A stretch of DNA of 64,000 nucleotides from Zoogloea sp041914405 (GTDB taxonomy: Bacteria > Pseudomonadota > Gammaproteobacteria > Burkholderiales > Rhodocyclaceae). Every line of letters begins with the position of its first letter. Position 1 is the stretch's first letter. Positions 31,328 through 39,669 of this stretch are shown here, in pieces. The notes beneath the pieces are model-generated. The model made no database searches, was not told the DNA's origin, and saw only the letters and a list, made by a program, of their open reading frames with translations. The stretch spans positions 1 to 64,000 of the forward strand of contig NZ_JAYSDK010000006.1 of the NCBI RefSeq assembly GCF_041914405.1, in the 5' to 3' direction. The position numbers and the translations under genes are program-made.

Positions 31328-31516
31328 CAATATTGGTAGGCCAATATCCAAAGTTGCCACCGCAATATGTGGCTTCATGCCCAAGAGATAATAATGTGCG
31401 CAGCCCAACATCGTATGGGAATGAACCAGCATTCCATGTTCACGTCGCCAGATCGAATGTTGGCCACGCAACATGAAATGTGACTTCAGCAGTACGAAGT
31501 GCGCAGTGAGAATGTG
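31328..31516 (-). repeat. Degenerate 21-bp tandem array
   Basis: On the minus strand the triplet CAY recurs at exactly 21-base steps (31501, 31480, 31459, 31438, 31417, 31396), then at 31369, with GAT at 31348. The unit consensus is CAY-NNN-ATG-YTG-N9. Read as protein it gives heptads such as HFMLRGQ and HTMLGCA. Looser copies continue to about 31205. Conservation is in columns, not in whole units, so the array is old. It is extragenic, between the lipoprotein gene and the HxlR regulator. Function unknown. Confidence 0.6.
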
Positions 31517-32036
31517 TGTCTGTGGACGGGCAGAAGCGGCAGTACGCCGGGACTTGAGTACATGATTCCGCTGCTTGGGGACCTGGGGCGATTTCTGGAC
31601 CCGGCATTTCAATGGATTTTTCCAGTCGTTCGGCCGACGCATCCTGAGCGGCGCTATATGCAAGCTTACGCGTGCTTGTCGGTCTGAATGGAGTTTAAGG
31701 GGAGGGCCGGGGGCGAGACATTAATACGGAGTAGTGGTGGGTGCCTGGGGCAGGTCATCGGCCAATCCGGTCATTGGCCGAATGCCCAGAATCAGGCAGC
31801 AATCTGTCGCTTACCTGCCGTCCAGTCCTAAACGGCAGCATTACCTTCCAGCGAACGCGTACTCCGTGCCCGTTACAAACCTTCAGGCCTTCGCCTGCTG
31901 AAAGGCAGGTAAGAAAATGCAGCGGCCGCTCCCAACCGCCGATACGTCGCCTCTTCTGCCATTGGATGTTCTTGGTGGCAAGCTTGGCAAGATGAACCGG
32001 ACCTGTCAGTCGACATCTGACCTGTCAAATCATCTA
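31517..32036. other. Intergenic region without a convincing gene
   Basis: Together with the repeat array this makes about 870 bases without a recognisable gene. It holds a perfect inverted repeat TCGGCCAAT (31758-31766) / ATTGGCCGA (31773-31781) with a six-base spacer. A second CTGCCGT (31815-31821) / ACGGCAG (31832-31838) pair and a duplicated GACCTGTCA near 31999-32025 are also present. Short open frames are unlike any family I know. It looks like decayed sequence with one possible operator. Confidence 0.4.
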
Positions 32037-32480
32037 TTAGCTTTCATCTGGCATGACCGTGCGTATCGGTCGAGTCCCGATCTTGGCCCCGGTGACTTCA
32101 TCCACTGCTACGGCTTTGATCTCTGTTCCGTTTTCAGCGTCGAAAAACCGAACCAGCTTGCCACCTCCCCGGTATTGACGCCCCCAGGCACCAATCATGA
32201 ACAGCACCGGCAGAAAATCGCGACCGGCCGCGGTCAGCAGATATTCCTCGCGCGGTGGGTGCTCCGAGTAGCGTCGCTTTTCCAGTAATCCCTCCTCTGT
32301 CAACGTCGCCAGCCGTCGGGTCAGCATGGTCGGGGCGATGCCCAGGCTTTTCCGGAACTGGTCGAAGCGCGTCAGGCCGGCGTGCGCGTCGCGCAGGATC
32401 AGCAGGCTCCACGCGTCACCCGCAAAAGTCAGGCTGCGAGCGATCGGGCATGCGTCTTTGGAAATATTTTCGTCGTTCAT
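32037..32480 (-). CDS. HxlR-family transcriptional regulator
   Basis: The 147-residue winged-helix protein has the family signature CPIARSLTFAGDAWSLLILRD (Cys11) and a recognition region GIAPTMLTRRLATLTEEGLL. HxlR regulators often sense electrophiles or quinones through a conserved N-terminal cysteine, and Cys11 fits. It is divergent from the hydrolase-oxidoreductase-SDR run, and palindromic sites lie in the shared promoter. ATG 32480 is chosen over an extension to 32552 that would read through those sites. The gene often accompanies an NmrA-type quinone reductase; a decayed fragment of such a gene lies 2.9 kb away. Confidence 0.85.
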   Translation of the reverse strand: MNDENISKDACPIARSLTFAGDAWSLLILRDAHAGLTRFDQFRKSLGIAPTMLTRRLATLTEEGLLEKRRYSEHPPREEYLLTAAGRDFLPVLFMIGAWGRQYRGGGKLVRFFDAENGTEIKAVAVDEVTGAKIGTRPIRTVMPDES

Positions 32481-32499
32481 ACCGTTTTGGTAGTGACTT

Positions 32500-32540
32500 A
32501 CTTTCAAATTGATAGTATCGTTCGTTTCAATTTGATAGTA
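32500..32540. promoter_or_regulatory. Two candidate HxlR operators
   Basis: TTTCAAATTGATAGTA (32502-32517) and TTTCAATTTGATAGTA (32525-32540) are direct repeats 23 bases apart. The first is also a near-perfect palindrome, TACT-TTCAA-A-TTGAT-AGTA. They lie in the divergent promoter between the HxlR gene and the hydrolase gene. Confidence 0.6.
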
Positions 32541-32620
32541 ACACTTTGGCAACCGGTGATCCAGCCTATCTGGCGCCGTGATTGATGAACGATTTCTCCG
32601 CCGACGTTGAGGAGCGAAAG

Positions 32621-33460
32621 ATGAGTAGCGTGAAATGGAAAGATGTACCGACTCGCAGCATTGACGTGGGTGGCGCGCCCTTCGTCTATCGGGAACTCGG
32701 CCCGAGCTCCGGTGTGCCGGTGGTCTTTCTTCACCATCTGATGGCGGTACTCGATGATTGGGACCCGCGGGTGATCGACGGTATCGCCGCGCAACGTCGG
32801 GTCATCGCTTTCGACAACCGCGGTGTCGGTGCCTCGGGCGGTTCGGTACCGCACACAATCGAAGAGATGGGGCGGGACGCCATCACCTTCATTCGGGCCT
32901 TGGGGCACCAGCAGGTCGACCTGTTCGGCTTCTCTTTAGGCGGGGGCGTGGCACAAATGGTTGCGCTGCAGGCGCCCAAACTCGTGCGCCGGATGATTCT
33001 CGCCGGAACGGGGCCAAAGGGTGGTGGCGGGATCGAAGAGGTCACCAAGGTCGCCATCCTTGCCTACATCAAGGCGGCCTTGACCTGGAGTGACGCCAGG
33101 AATTTCCTGTTCTTCCCCCGCACGCCGGAAGGCAAGCGCTCCGCGCGAGATTACTTCGCCGCACTTAAGGAGCGGACCAGGGACCGTGACCAGCCCATTT
33201 CCTTGCAGGCCCGGCGTGCCCAACTGGAAGCCATCAAGACCGCGGGACTGAGCGAGCCCGATGATCTCTCGCGCATCACCCAACCGGTTCTCGTCGCCAA
33301 TGGCGACCACGACCTGATGGTCGCCAGCAGCCTATCGGCCGAAATGGCGCGCCGTCTGCCCAATGCCAAGCTGACGATCTATCCGGATTCTGGACACGGT
33401 GGCGTCTTTCAGCACCACCATGCCTTTGTGTCAGAGGTCCTGGATTTCCTTGCTAACTGA
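32621..33460 (+). CDS. Alpha/beta-hydrolase (haloperoxidase-like)
   Basis: The 279-residue cytosolic hydrolase starts at ATG 32621 with GGAGCGAAAG before it; an in-frame TTG at 32582 is less likely. The nucleophile elbow is FGFSLGGG (Ser about 105). The acid is probably in ANGDHDLMV, and the histidine is in DSGHGGVF near residue 262. The substrate cannot be told. Non-heme haloperoxidases and ester or lactone hydrolases share the pattern. It opens a three-gene run with an MDR oxidoreductase and an SDR, opposite an HxlR regulator, so a stress or detoxification role is plausible. Confidence 0.85.
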   Translation: MSSVKWKDVPTRSIDVGGAPFVYRELGPSSGVPVVFLHHLMAVLDDWDPRVIDGIAAQRRVIAFDNRGVGASGGSVPHTIEEMGRDAITFIRALGHQQVDLFGFSLGGGVAQMVALQAPKLVRRMILAGTGPKGGGGIEEVTKVAILAYIKAALTWSDARNFLFFPRTPEGKRSARDYFAALKERTRDRDQPISLQARRAQLEAIKTAGLSEPDDLSRITQPVLVANGDHDLMVASSLSAEMARRLPNAKLTIYPDSGHGGVFQHHHAFVSEVLDFLAN

Positions 33461-33484
33461 TCGAACAAGAACGAAAGCCCTCTG

Positions 33485-34519
33485 ATGAAAAGCCAAACCA
33501 TGAAAGCCCTCACCTTCAAACGCTATGGCAAGTCGCCCGACATCGGCTTTGCCGATGTGCCCCGGCCTACGCCGAAGGCCGACGAACTGTTGGTGCAAGT
33601 CCACGCCGCCGGCGTGAACCCGGTCGACAACATGATCCCGACCGGGATGTTCAAGCCGGTCCTGCATTTCCAGTTGCCGGCCACGCTCGGGAGCGATCTG
33701 GCCGGCGTGGTGGTTGAAGTCGGCAGCCGCGTAACGCGCTTCAAGCCGGGCGATGCCATCTTCGCCAACATTTTCGATCTCGGCATCGGTGCCATCGCCG
33801 AATTCGCCGTCGTGCCGGAGCACGCTGCCGCGCCGAAGCCGGCCAATCTGGACTTCGTCCAGGCCGCCTCGATCCCCATGGTCGGTCTGACCTCCTGGCA
33901 GGCGCTGAAGGAACGTCTTGATCTTCGGACGGGCCAGAAACTGTTCATTCCGGCAGGCTCCGGTGGCATAGGCACCTTTGCGATCCAGCTGGCCAAGCAG
34001 CTTGGGGCCAAGGTGGGAACCACGACCAGCACGGGCAACATTGACCTAGTCCGCCGCCTTGGCGCCGACGAGGTGGTCGATTACAAGAAGCAGGAGTTCG
34101 AGCAAGTGCTGCGCGGCTACGACGCTGTGCTGGGCACCGTAAAGGGCGATGCGATCGAGAAATCCGTCGGCATCCTTAAGCCGGGCGGCCGGATCGTGTC
34201 GCTCGTCGGGCCGCTCGACGCCGCGTTCGCGCGGGCGCGACGCCTTAACTTCGTCATCAAGCTCGTCTTCGGCTTGATGAGCCGCAAGATCATGCGCCTG
34301 GCGAAGAAGCAGGACGTCGCCTACTGCTTCCTCTTTGTGCGCCCCGATGGCGCCCAACTGGCCGAGATCGGCAAGCTGCTCGAAACAGAGCGCATCCGGC
34401 CCGTGATCGACAAGGTGTTTCCTTTCGAGCGGGCCAAGGAAGCTCTCGACTACCTGGCCCAGGGCCGCGCCAAGGGCAAGGTCGTCGTCAGGATGAATCA
34501 ACCGCCCCTCCATGTTTAA
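33485..34519 (+). CDS. Zinc-independent MDR oxidoreductase (quinone reductase type)
   Basis: The 344-residue protein of the medium-chain dehydrogenase family resembles NADPH:quinone reductases. It has the GroES-like N-terminal domain with LGSDLAGVVVEVG, and the NADPH-binding fold GSGGIGTFAIQLAKQ near residue 158. No catalytic zinc ligands are visible. It probably reduces quinones or enones with NADPH. Both Met1 (33485) and Met7 (33503) are possible starts and neither has a strong ribosome site. It lies 24 bases after the hydrolase gene. Confidence 0.85.
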   Translation: MKSQTMKALTFKRYGKSPDIGFADVPRPTPKADELLVQVHAAGVNPVDNMIPTGMFKPVLHFQLPATLGSDLAGVVVEVGSRVTRFKPGDAIFANIFDLGIGAIAEFAVVPEHAAAPKPANLDFVQAASIPMVGLTSWQALKERLDLRTGQKLFIPAGSGGIGTFAIQLAKQLGAKVGTTTSTGNIDLVRRLGADEVVDYKKQEFEQVLRGYDAVLGTVKGDAIEKSVGILKPGGRIVSLVGPLDAAFARARRLNFVIKLVFGLMSRKIMRLAKKQDVAYCFLFVRPDGAQLAEIGKLLETERIRPVIDKVFPFERAKEALDYLAQGRAKGKVVVRMNQPPLHV

Positions 34520-34550
34520 CCCCCAACAACCCCAACCAAGGAAAACTCCC

Positions 34551-35339
34551 ATGCAAACCCTTCCCACCGTGCTGATCACCGGCGCCTCCAGCGGCATCGG
34601 CGCCACCTACGCCGAACGCTTCGCCCGCCGTGGCCACGACCTCGTCCTCGTGGCGCGCGACAAGGCGCGCCTGGAGGCCCTGGCCGCCCGCCTGCGCGCG
34701 GAATACAAGGTGGCTGTCGACGTGTTGCCGGCGGACCTGACCAAGTCCGACGATCTGTCCGCGCTCGAAACCCGTCTGCGCAACGACGCCCGGATCGGCA
34801 TCCTGATCAACAACGCCGGCATGCCTCAACCCAAGGGCTTCCTCGAACAGACCGCCGAGGGCATCGAAAGCCTAATCGCGCTCAACACCACCGCGGTGAC
34901 GCGGCTCGCGGCGGCGGTCGCACCGCGCCTGGCGCAATCCGGTAGCGGCGCCATCGTCAATATCGGCTCGGTGATCGGTTTCGCGCCCGAATTCGGCATG
35001 TCGATCTACGGCGCCAGCAAGGCCTTCGTGCTCTTCCTGTCGCAGGGCCTCAATGTCGAACTGGCGCCCAAGGGCGTTTACGTGCAGGCCGTACTGCCGG
35101 CGGCGACCCGTACCGAGATCTGGAAAAAGGGTGGCGTGGACGTCAACACCCTGCCCGAGGTGATGGAAGTGGAGGAACTGGTCGATGCGGCGCTGGTCGG
35201 CTTCGACCGCCGCGAACTGGTCACCATCCCGCCGCTGCACGTCGCCGAGCGCTGGGACGCGCTGGATGGCGCCCGCCAGGGTCTGATGGCGGACCTCCGG
35301 CAAGCCCGCGCCGCAGAGCGCTATCGGCCGCAAGCCTGA
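34551..35339 (+). CDS. Short-chain dehydrogenase/reductase
   Basis: The 262-residue classical SDR has the cofactor motif TGASSGIG (residues 9-16), the NNAG motif (about 87-90), and the catalytic Ser and YxxxK (YGASK, Tyr about 153). The R in VARDK after the second strand suggests NADP(H). AAGGAAAA lies before the ATG at 34551; an in-frame start at 34512 would overlap the oxidoreductase gene. Substrate unknown. It belongs to the run controlled from the HxlR promoter. Confidence 0.87.
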   Translation: MQTLPTVLITGASSGIGATYAERFARRGHDLVLVARDKARLEALAARLRAEYKVAVDVLPADLTKSDDLSALETRLRNDARIGILINNAGMPQPKGFLEQTAEGIESLIALNTTAVTRLAAAVAPRLAQSGSGAIVNIGSVIGFAPEFGMSIYGASKAFVLFLSQGLNVELAPKGVYVQAVLPAATRTEIWKKGGVDVNTLPEVMEVEELVDAALVGFDRRELVTIPPLHVAERWDALDGARQGLMADLRQARAAERYRPQA

Positions 35340-35382
35340 GTCCGCACACTTCTCAATTCAAAGAATCCAATGAAATTCAATC

Positions 35383-35430
35383 ATGATCGTCATTACTAGA
35401 GCATCCGGCTAACTCGGTCGGCTGGTTAAC
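35383..35430 (+). pseudogene. Remnant of an NmrA-type NAD(P)H:quinone reductase (N-terminus only)
   Basis: From ATG 35383 the frame reads MIVITRASG, stop, LGRLVN. It resembles the MIxITGATGQLGxxV start of QorB/NmrA-family reductases with Gly to Arg and Gln to stop (CAA to TAA at 35410-35412). The similarity fades after about 16 codons. QorB-like genes are common partners of HxlR regulators, which supports the reading. Confidence 0.45.
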
Positions 35431-35500
35431 ACCCTAAGCAGGGTTTTACTGGGTCAATACAAGGCGCCGATGCGGCGACGACCATTCCGCCCCGTCTCCG

Positions 35501-35641
35501 ACGCCCTCCTTGCTAGGTCCCGAAGTGACCGGTACAGTCATCGACACCAGCAAGTCGGTGACTTGGCTCCCTGTGGGCAAGCGGGTAGCGACCGCCTGCC
35601 CATCCTTAATAGTCGTCAGTCAGGCCCTCATTGCAGGCTGA
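35501..35641 (+). pseudogene. Remnant of a zinc-type alcohol dehydrogenase
   Basis: The frame ending at TGA 35639-35641 reads LLGPEVTGTVIDTSKSVTW and then LPVGKRVATA. This is the pattern LGHExxGxVxxVGxxVxxxxxGDRV of zinc-dependent MDR dehydrogenases, with the His of GHE lost. There is no start, and the remaining domains are missing. Together with the preceding fragment it accounts for most of the 364-base gap between the SDR and aldo/keto reductase genes. Confidence 0.45.
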
Positions 35642-35703
35642 CTTAGCCAACCGCCGCATATGGACGACTGTGCATATCAGAGCGATTTCAAAATACAGAA
35701 GGC

Positions 35704-36711
35704 TCACGCTACGGTCTGGGCGGCGTTGCCTGCAGCCCAAGGAATGGGGCTTCTTGCCTGTGCCGAAGACTTCAAGCTGCTCACGCTGTCTAGGCGAGCG
35801 AGCTGCTCGGCCGACAGGGAGAGCGTCAGCGCGCCGAGGTTGTCACTGAGCTGGGTCTGCGAACGCGGCCCGATGATCGGTACGGCGCCGTGCGTCCCGG
35901 CCCAGGCAATGGCGACTTGACTGGCGCTGACGCCAAGTTCGCCTGCAATGGCGAGCACGGTGTCCAGGATCTGCGTACGCTGGGCCGAATTCTCGGGCTG
36001 GAAGACCCGCCCGCCGAAGCCTTCGGCCCGACCCTTTTCTCCCTGCCGATACTTGCCGGTCAGCATACCGCCGCCCAGTGGTGACCAGGTCACGATGCCA
36101 AGACCCAGTGCGAGCGACGCGGGGAACAGATCGGCCTCCGGCTCACGGCAGACCAGACTGTGTTCGAACTGCGCCGCCGCGATGGGTACCGCGTGGGTCA
36201 ATTCGGCCAGGGTGACTGCACGGGCAAGGCGCCAGGCGGGGAAATTTGACAAGCCCGCATAGAGGATCTTGCCCGCACGCGCCAGATCCTCGAAACCGCG
36301 GACGATCTCTTCGATGGGTGTTACGCCATCGGGACGATGCGCCCAGTAGATATCAATCCGGTCAGTTTTGAGGCGCTTGAGGCTGGCCTCCACGGACGCG
36401 ACCAGTGCCTTGCGGCTATTGCCGGTTACCAGCCGGTTGGCATTGGGCGTGGCGCCATTGGTGAACTTGGTGGCCAGGACGAAATCCTCGCGTCGTCCTT
36501 TCAGGAGCGTCCCGAGCAGTTCCTCGGCCTGGCCGAACTGATAGGCATCCGCCGTGTCGATGAAGTTGCCGCCTGCCTCGGCATAGGCGTTGAAGACAGC
36601 TTCAGCAACATCCGGGTCGGCCCCATACCCCCAGCCAGTGCCGAAGTTGCCCGTACCCAATGCGACTTGCGACACACGCAGGCCGGTCTTGCCGAATGCG
36701 GTGTATTCCAT
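35704..36711 (-). CDS. Aldo/keto reductase
   Basis: The 335-residue TIM-barrel NADPH enzyme carries the full catalytic set: Asp and Tyr in IDTADAYQFG (about 51-60), Lys in LATKFTNG, and His in YWAHRPD. The C-terminal IIGPRSQTQL binds the NADPH phosphate region. It reduces aldehydes or ketones; the substrate is open. ATG 36711 with GGAGCAGAAC is clear, although the frame is open to 36978. The gene faces the SDR run across the pseudogene fragments. Confidence 0.9.
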   Translation of the reverse strand: MEYTAFGKTGLRVSQVALGTGNFGTGWGYGADPDVAEAVFNAYAEAGGNFIDTADAYQFGQAEELLGTLLKGRREDFVLATKFTNGATPNANRLVTGNSRKALVASVEASLKRLKTDRIDIYWAHRPDGVTPIEEIVRGFEDLARAGKILYAGLSNFPAWRLARAVTLAELTHAVPIAAAQFEHSLVCREPEADLFPASLALGLGIVTWSPLGGGMLTGKYRQGEKGRAEGFGGRVFQPENSAQRTQILDTVLAIAGELGVSASQVAIAWAGTHGAVPIIGPRSQTQLSDNLGALTLSLSAEQLARLDSVSSLKSSAQARSPIPWAAGNAAQTVA

Positions 36712-36938
36712 GTTCTGCTCCGTTGGTAACGTATGTGTTTGGGATCGACTGCGACGACCGCCGTAGTCTTCAAGCGCCGGGTTCGCACACAGGCGCGATT
36801 TCTGATGTGGACTTATTCCGTGAGGCCAATATCTTGTCGCGGCATACCGCGAGGGGTTCGTCGGCCAGCGGTGAGAGGGGCAATATCTCCGCCCACACGC
36901 CAGCAACAAAGATTTATTGCCTTCAGCCCGCCTAAAAA

Positions 36939-37322
36939 TCAGGTTGCGTACTGGGCAACTCCACCACCGAAAGACCAATTCTCTTTTTTAACCTCGATCA
37001 GATTTATGAAAACATCATCCAGCCGAACGCCCGCTTCTCGATTTAGCCCTTCCGCAATTGTCTTGTAGAGCAGTTTCTTCTGGTCCGTCGATCGTCCCTC
37101 ATTGAGCGTTATTTGGATAAACACCAGCCCATCACTTCGTTTTATCCCGAGATAGGTGGGGTCGTAGACGAAGTGGTCGTCGTCGTGCTCCGTCAGAATC
37201 TGAAAGTTATCTTGGTCAGGGACGTTAATGGCAGCCTTCATTGAATCGTAAACAACCTTGCCCAGCCTTTTGGCGTAGGACGCGTCAGGGTTTCTTTTGA
37301 TGTCTATACGAACGAGGGGCAT
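36939..37322 (-). CDS. Tautomerase-superfamily protein
   Basis: The 127-residue protein begins MPLVRIDIKR, so the N-terminal proline required for catalysis in 4-oxalocrotonate tautomerase-like enzymes would be exposed after Met removal. Length fits the fused or longer tautomerases (about 125-130) rather than the 62-residue type. AAGGAG precedes ATG 37322. It could isomerise an enol/keto intermediate in the surrounding redox cluster, but no substrate is visible. About 230 bases upstream of the aldo/keto reductase start, between the two genes, hold no gene. Confidence 0.82.
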   Translation of the reverse strand: MPLVRIDIKRNPDASYAKRLGKVVYDSMKAAINVPDQDNFQILTEHDDDHFVYDPTYLGIKRSDGLVFIQITLNEGRSTDQKKLLYKTIAEGLNREAGVRLDDVFINLIEVKKENWSFGGGVAQYAT

Positions 37323-37433
37323 CGATCTCTCCTTTAAAGTTCTTAAATAGGGACCTGCTGGGGGCATTTCAGGGGACCGTGGCGTCAGTTTGCTGGCCTA
37401 TACCGGCCTGCTGCATGCCGATGCCTCGCCACG

Positions 37434-37886
37434 TCAAGGCACGAATCGCTTGACCAAAAGGTTTGCCACAAAGGTCTGAACCGGTTCGTTTCGCTGGTTA
37501 TATGTCGTCACGCGAGTCTTAACCATGCCTTGTTCCGGTCTGGATTTCGATGGGCGAACCTCAAGAATCTCTGTTTCAACAGAAAGCTCATCACCGGGGC
37601 GTACAGGCTGGTGCCATTGGAGAGCATCCAAACCAGCGCCTATGACGCCACCAGCCGGCTTGAATTCACCTTTAACGAACAGTCGCATCGTCACAGCAGC
37701 CGTATGCCAGCCGCTCGCTGCCAGTCCTTGAAAGAAGGATTTGGACGCAGCCTCATTGTTCAGATGGAAAGGTTGTGGGTCATACTCGGCAGCAAACTGC
37801 TTGATTTCTTCCTCATCCATCACGTGGCTTCCGGAACCAAAGCGTTGACCGACACGCAGGTCGTCGAGGTGGTAAATCTCTTTCAT
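37434..37886 (-). CDS. MaoC-like hotdog dehydratase
   Basis: The 150-residue single-hotdog protein has the MaoC pattern FAAEYDPQPFHLNNEAA (about 36-52), holding the catalytic Asp and His, and then GLAASGWHTAAVTMRL. Such enzymes hydrate enoyl-CoA or related thioesters. ATG 37886 is used; the frame continues only to a TTG. It is the third gene of an operon with a PaaI-type thioesterase and an MFS transporter, which suggests handling of an imported acid as its CoA thioester. Confidence 0.82.
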   Translation of the reverse strand: MKEIYHLDDLRVGQRFGSGSHVMDEEEIKQFAAEYDPQPFHLNNEAASKSFFQGLAASGWHTAAVTMRLFVKGEFKPAGGVIGAGLDALQWHQPVRPGDELSVETEILEVRPSKSRPEQGMVKTRVTTYNQRNEPVQTFVANLLVKRFVP

Positions 37887-37901
37887 GTCGTTTCCCGCCA
37901 A

Positions 37902-38333
37902 TCAAGCTTTCAGCCAGAGAATCATCTGGGTGCAACGAAACAGCGCCAGTTTCCTGCCCGTCACTTCATCCGTCACGACGGCATCCCAGACCTGCGTTGT
38001 CTTGCCAAGATGCTGAGCGGTCGCGGTACAGGCAATTACGCCGTCTCTCACCGTGCTGAGGTGGTTACTCTTCAGTTCGACCGTCGTAAAGGACTGGGCA
38101 CCGGCAGGCAGGTGAGCAATCGTGGCATTGCCGCAGGTGGTATCGGCCAATGCCACGACGCTGGCTGCGTGCAGGAAACCGTTGATGGCGCCGTGCAAAG
38201 GCTTGACCGCCATGCGACTGGTCATCACGCCCTGCTTTACTTCCACCATTTCGACACCCAGAAACCCCGGCAGGCATTCCCTGCTATCCCGGTTCAGGGA
38301 CTTCGGGCTTACCTCCTCGCGCAAAATGCTCAT
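37902..38333 (-). CDS. PaaI-type hotdog thioesterase
   Basis: The 143-residue hotdog-fold protein carries LHGAINGFLHAASVVALADT, the HGxxxGFxHxxxxxxLAD pattern of PaaI/YdiI acyl-CoA thioesterases. It should hydrolyse acyl- or aryl-CoA. Its ATG overlaps the stop of the upstream MFS gene (ATGA at 38330-38333), showing translational coupling. MaoC follows after 15 bases. Confidence 0.83.
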   Translation of the reverse strand: MSILREEVSPKSLNRDSRECLPGFLGVEMVEVKQGVMTSRMAVKPLHGAINGFLHAASVVALADTTCGNATIAHLPAGAQSFTTVELKSNHLSTVRDGVIACTATAQHLGKTTQVWDAVVTDEVTGRKLALFRCTQMILWLKA

Positions 38334-39577
38334 GATCTTCCTTTATCTGTCGCCAATGACGATTGGGGGGGTATGAGAGATTTGCCGATCGGGGCTTCCT
38401 TGACGGGCAAATTGACCAGGGCGGCGAGGGAGGCAAGGGCCATATCGGCATACCACATCCAAGAGAAGTCACCAAACCGCGAAATCGTGAGGCCGCCCAA
38501 CCAGGCACCAAGGAAACCGCCAATCTGATGCGATAGCAGCGTTAGCCCGAACAAGGTCGCCAGATAGCGCGTCCCAAAAAGTTTCCCAACAATGGCTGCG
38601 GTGGGAGGAACGGTCGCCAACCATGTGAAACCCAATCCGGCAGCAAACAGGTAGTAAGTCCATTCGGTGCGCGGCATCCACAGATACCAGGCGATCAGCA
38701 AGGCCCGCGAGGCGTACATGACTGCCAGGACATACTTGCTGCGATAACGGGCTACGCACGAACCGGCATACAGGCTGCCGAATACATTCGCCAGGCCGAT
38801 GATGGCCAGTGACCAGCTAGCCACACTGGGCGGCAGGCCGCACAGATTCACTTCGCCGGGCAGGTGGGTCACCAGGAAGGCAATGTGAAACCCACAGGTG
38901 AAAAAACCAACATGTAGCAGCCCGTAGCTCGGGTTCTTGAGCGCCACCAGGATTGCTGGCCCCAGTTTCGAATCGTCGGCGTGCTGGGACGCTGCCGTCG
39001 TTGGTCCTGTCAGTTTTCCGACCAACGGAAACGCAGCCAAGGTCGCCACGGCCATCGCCCACATCGCGCCCATCCAGCCCATGCTCTGAATCAGCTTTTG
39101 CAGGAGCGGTGCAAAGATGAATTGGCCGAAGGAGCCGCCCGCGTTGATAACCCCGGAGGCTGTTCCGCGTGACTCGAATGGCAAGCGTTGGGCGGCAGCA
39201 CCAATCAGTACGGAGAAACTGCCGGCGCCCGAGCCCATGGAAGCCATGATGCCCAAGGCAATCGCCAGACCGAAACCGTTGTCGATGAAAGGCGTAATGG
39301 CACAACCGATGGCGAGCGTTAGCAAGGCAGCTTGCAACACCAGCCTGGGTCCGTAGCGGTCTGCCACAGCCCCTGCAATCGGCTGGATCGCTCCCCAGGT
39401 GAATTGTCCGATGGCTAGCGCCAGGCTAATGGTGGCGACGCCCATGCCGGTCGAACTGTTGATGGGGCTGACAAAGAGTCCGAAGGATTGCCGGGTACCC
39501 ATGGTCACCATGAGAATGCCGGCCGCAGCCAGGGTTATGGACAGTGCTTCGGGGCGTCGAATTGAGTTAAACATCAT
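38330..39577 (-). CDS. MFS transporter
   Basis: The 415-residue permease has 12 predicted helices and the loop motif GAVADRYGPR between helices 2 and 3. The first helix ends in GTRQSFGLFVSPI, seen in monocarboxylate/oxalate-formate-like MFS members. The frame extends to a TTG at 39613, but ATG 39577 (GGAA before it) is likelier. It is the first gene of an operon with a thioesterase and a MaoC dehydratase, divergent from a LysR gene only about 90 bases away, so it is probably induced by its own substrate. Substrate unknown. Confidence 0.85.
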   Translation of the reverse strand: MMFNSIRRPEALSITLAAAGILMVTMGTRQSFGLFVSPINSSTGMGVATISLALAIGQFTWGAIQPIAGAVADRYGPRLVLQAALLTLAIGCAITPFIDNGFGLAIALGIMASMGSGAGSFSVLIGAAAQRLPFESRGTASGVINAGGSFGQFIFAPLLQKLIQSMGWMGAMWAMAVATLAAFPLVGKLTGPTTAASQHADDSKLGPAILVALKNPSYGLLHVGFFTCGFHIAFLVTHLPGEVNLCGLPPSVASWSLAIIGLANVFGSLYAGSCVARYRSKYVLAVMYASRALLIAWYLWMPRTEWTYYLFAAGLGFTWLATVPPTAAIVGKLFGTRYLATLFGLTLLSHQIGGFLGAWLGGLTISRFGDFSWMWYADMALASLAALVNLPVKEAPIGKSLIPPQSSLATDKGRS

Positions 39578-39669
39578 TTCCAACACATCAAGCAATGGTT
39601 GGATTGTGTTCAATTAACGCTACTGCGACAAACCAGTTATCATGCTTTATGAGATAGAAAATCTATGCC

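Noticed and set aside
31322..31663. 113-codon minus-strand open frame across the 21-bp array as a protein-coding gene
   Set aside because: No ribosome site and no family likeness. The 21-base periodicity explains why one frame stays open, so I treat it as repeat DNA.
31162..32036. CRISPR array
   Set aside because: Repeats are degenerate, directly abutting and 21 bases long, without unique spacers, and no cas gene is near.
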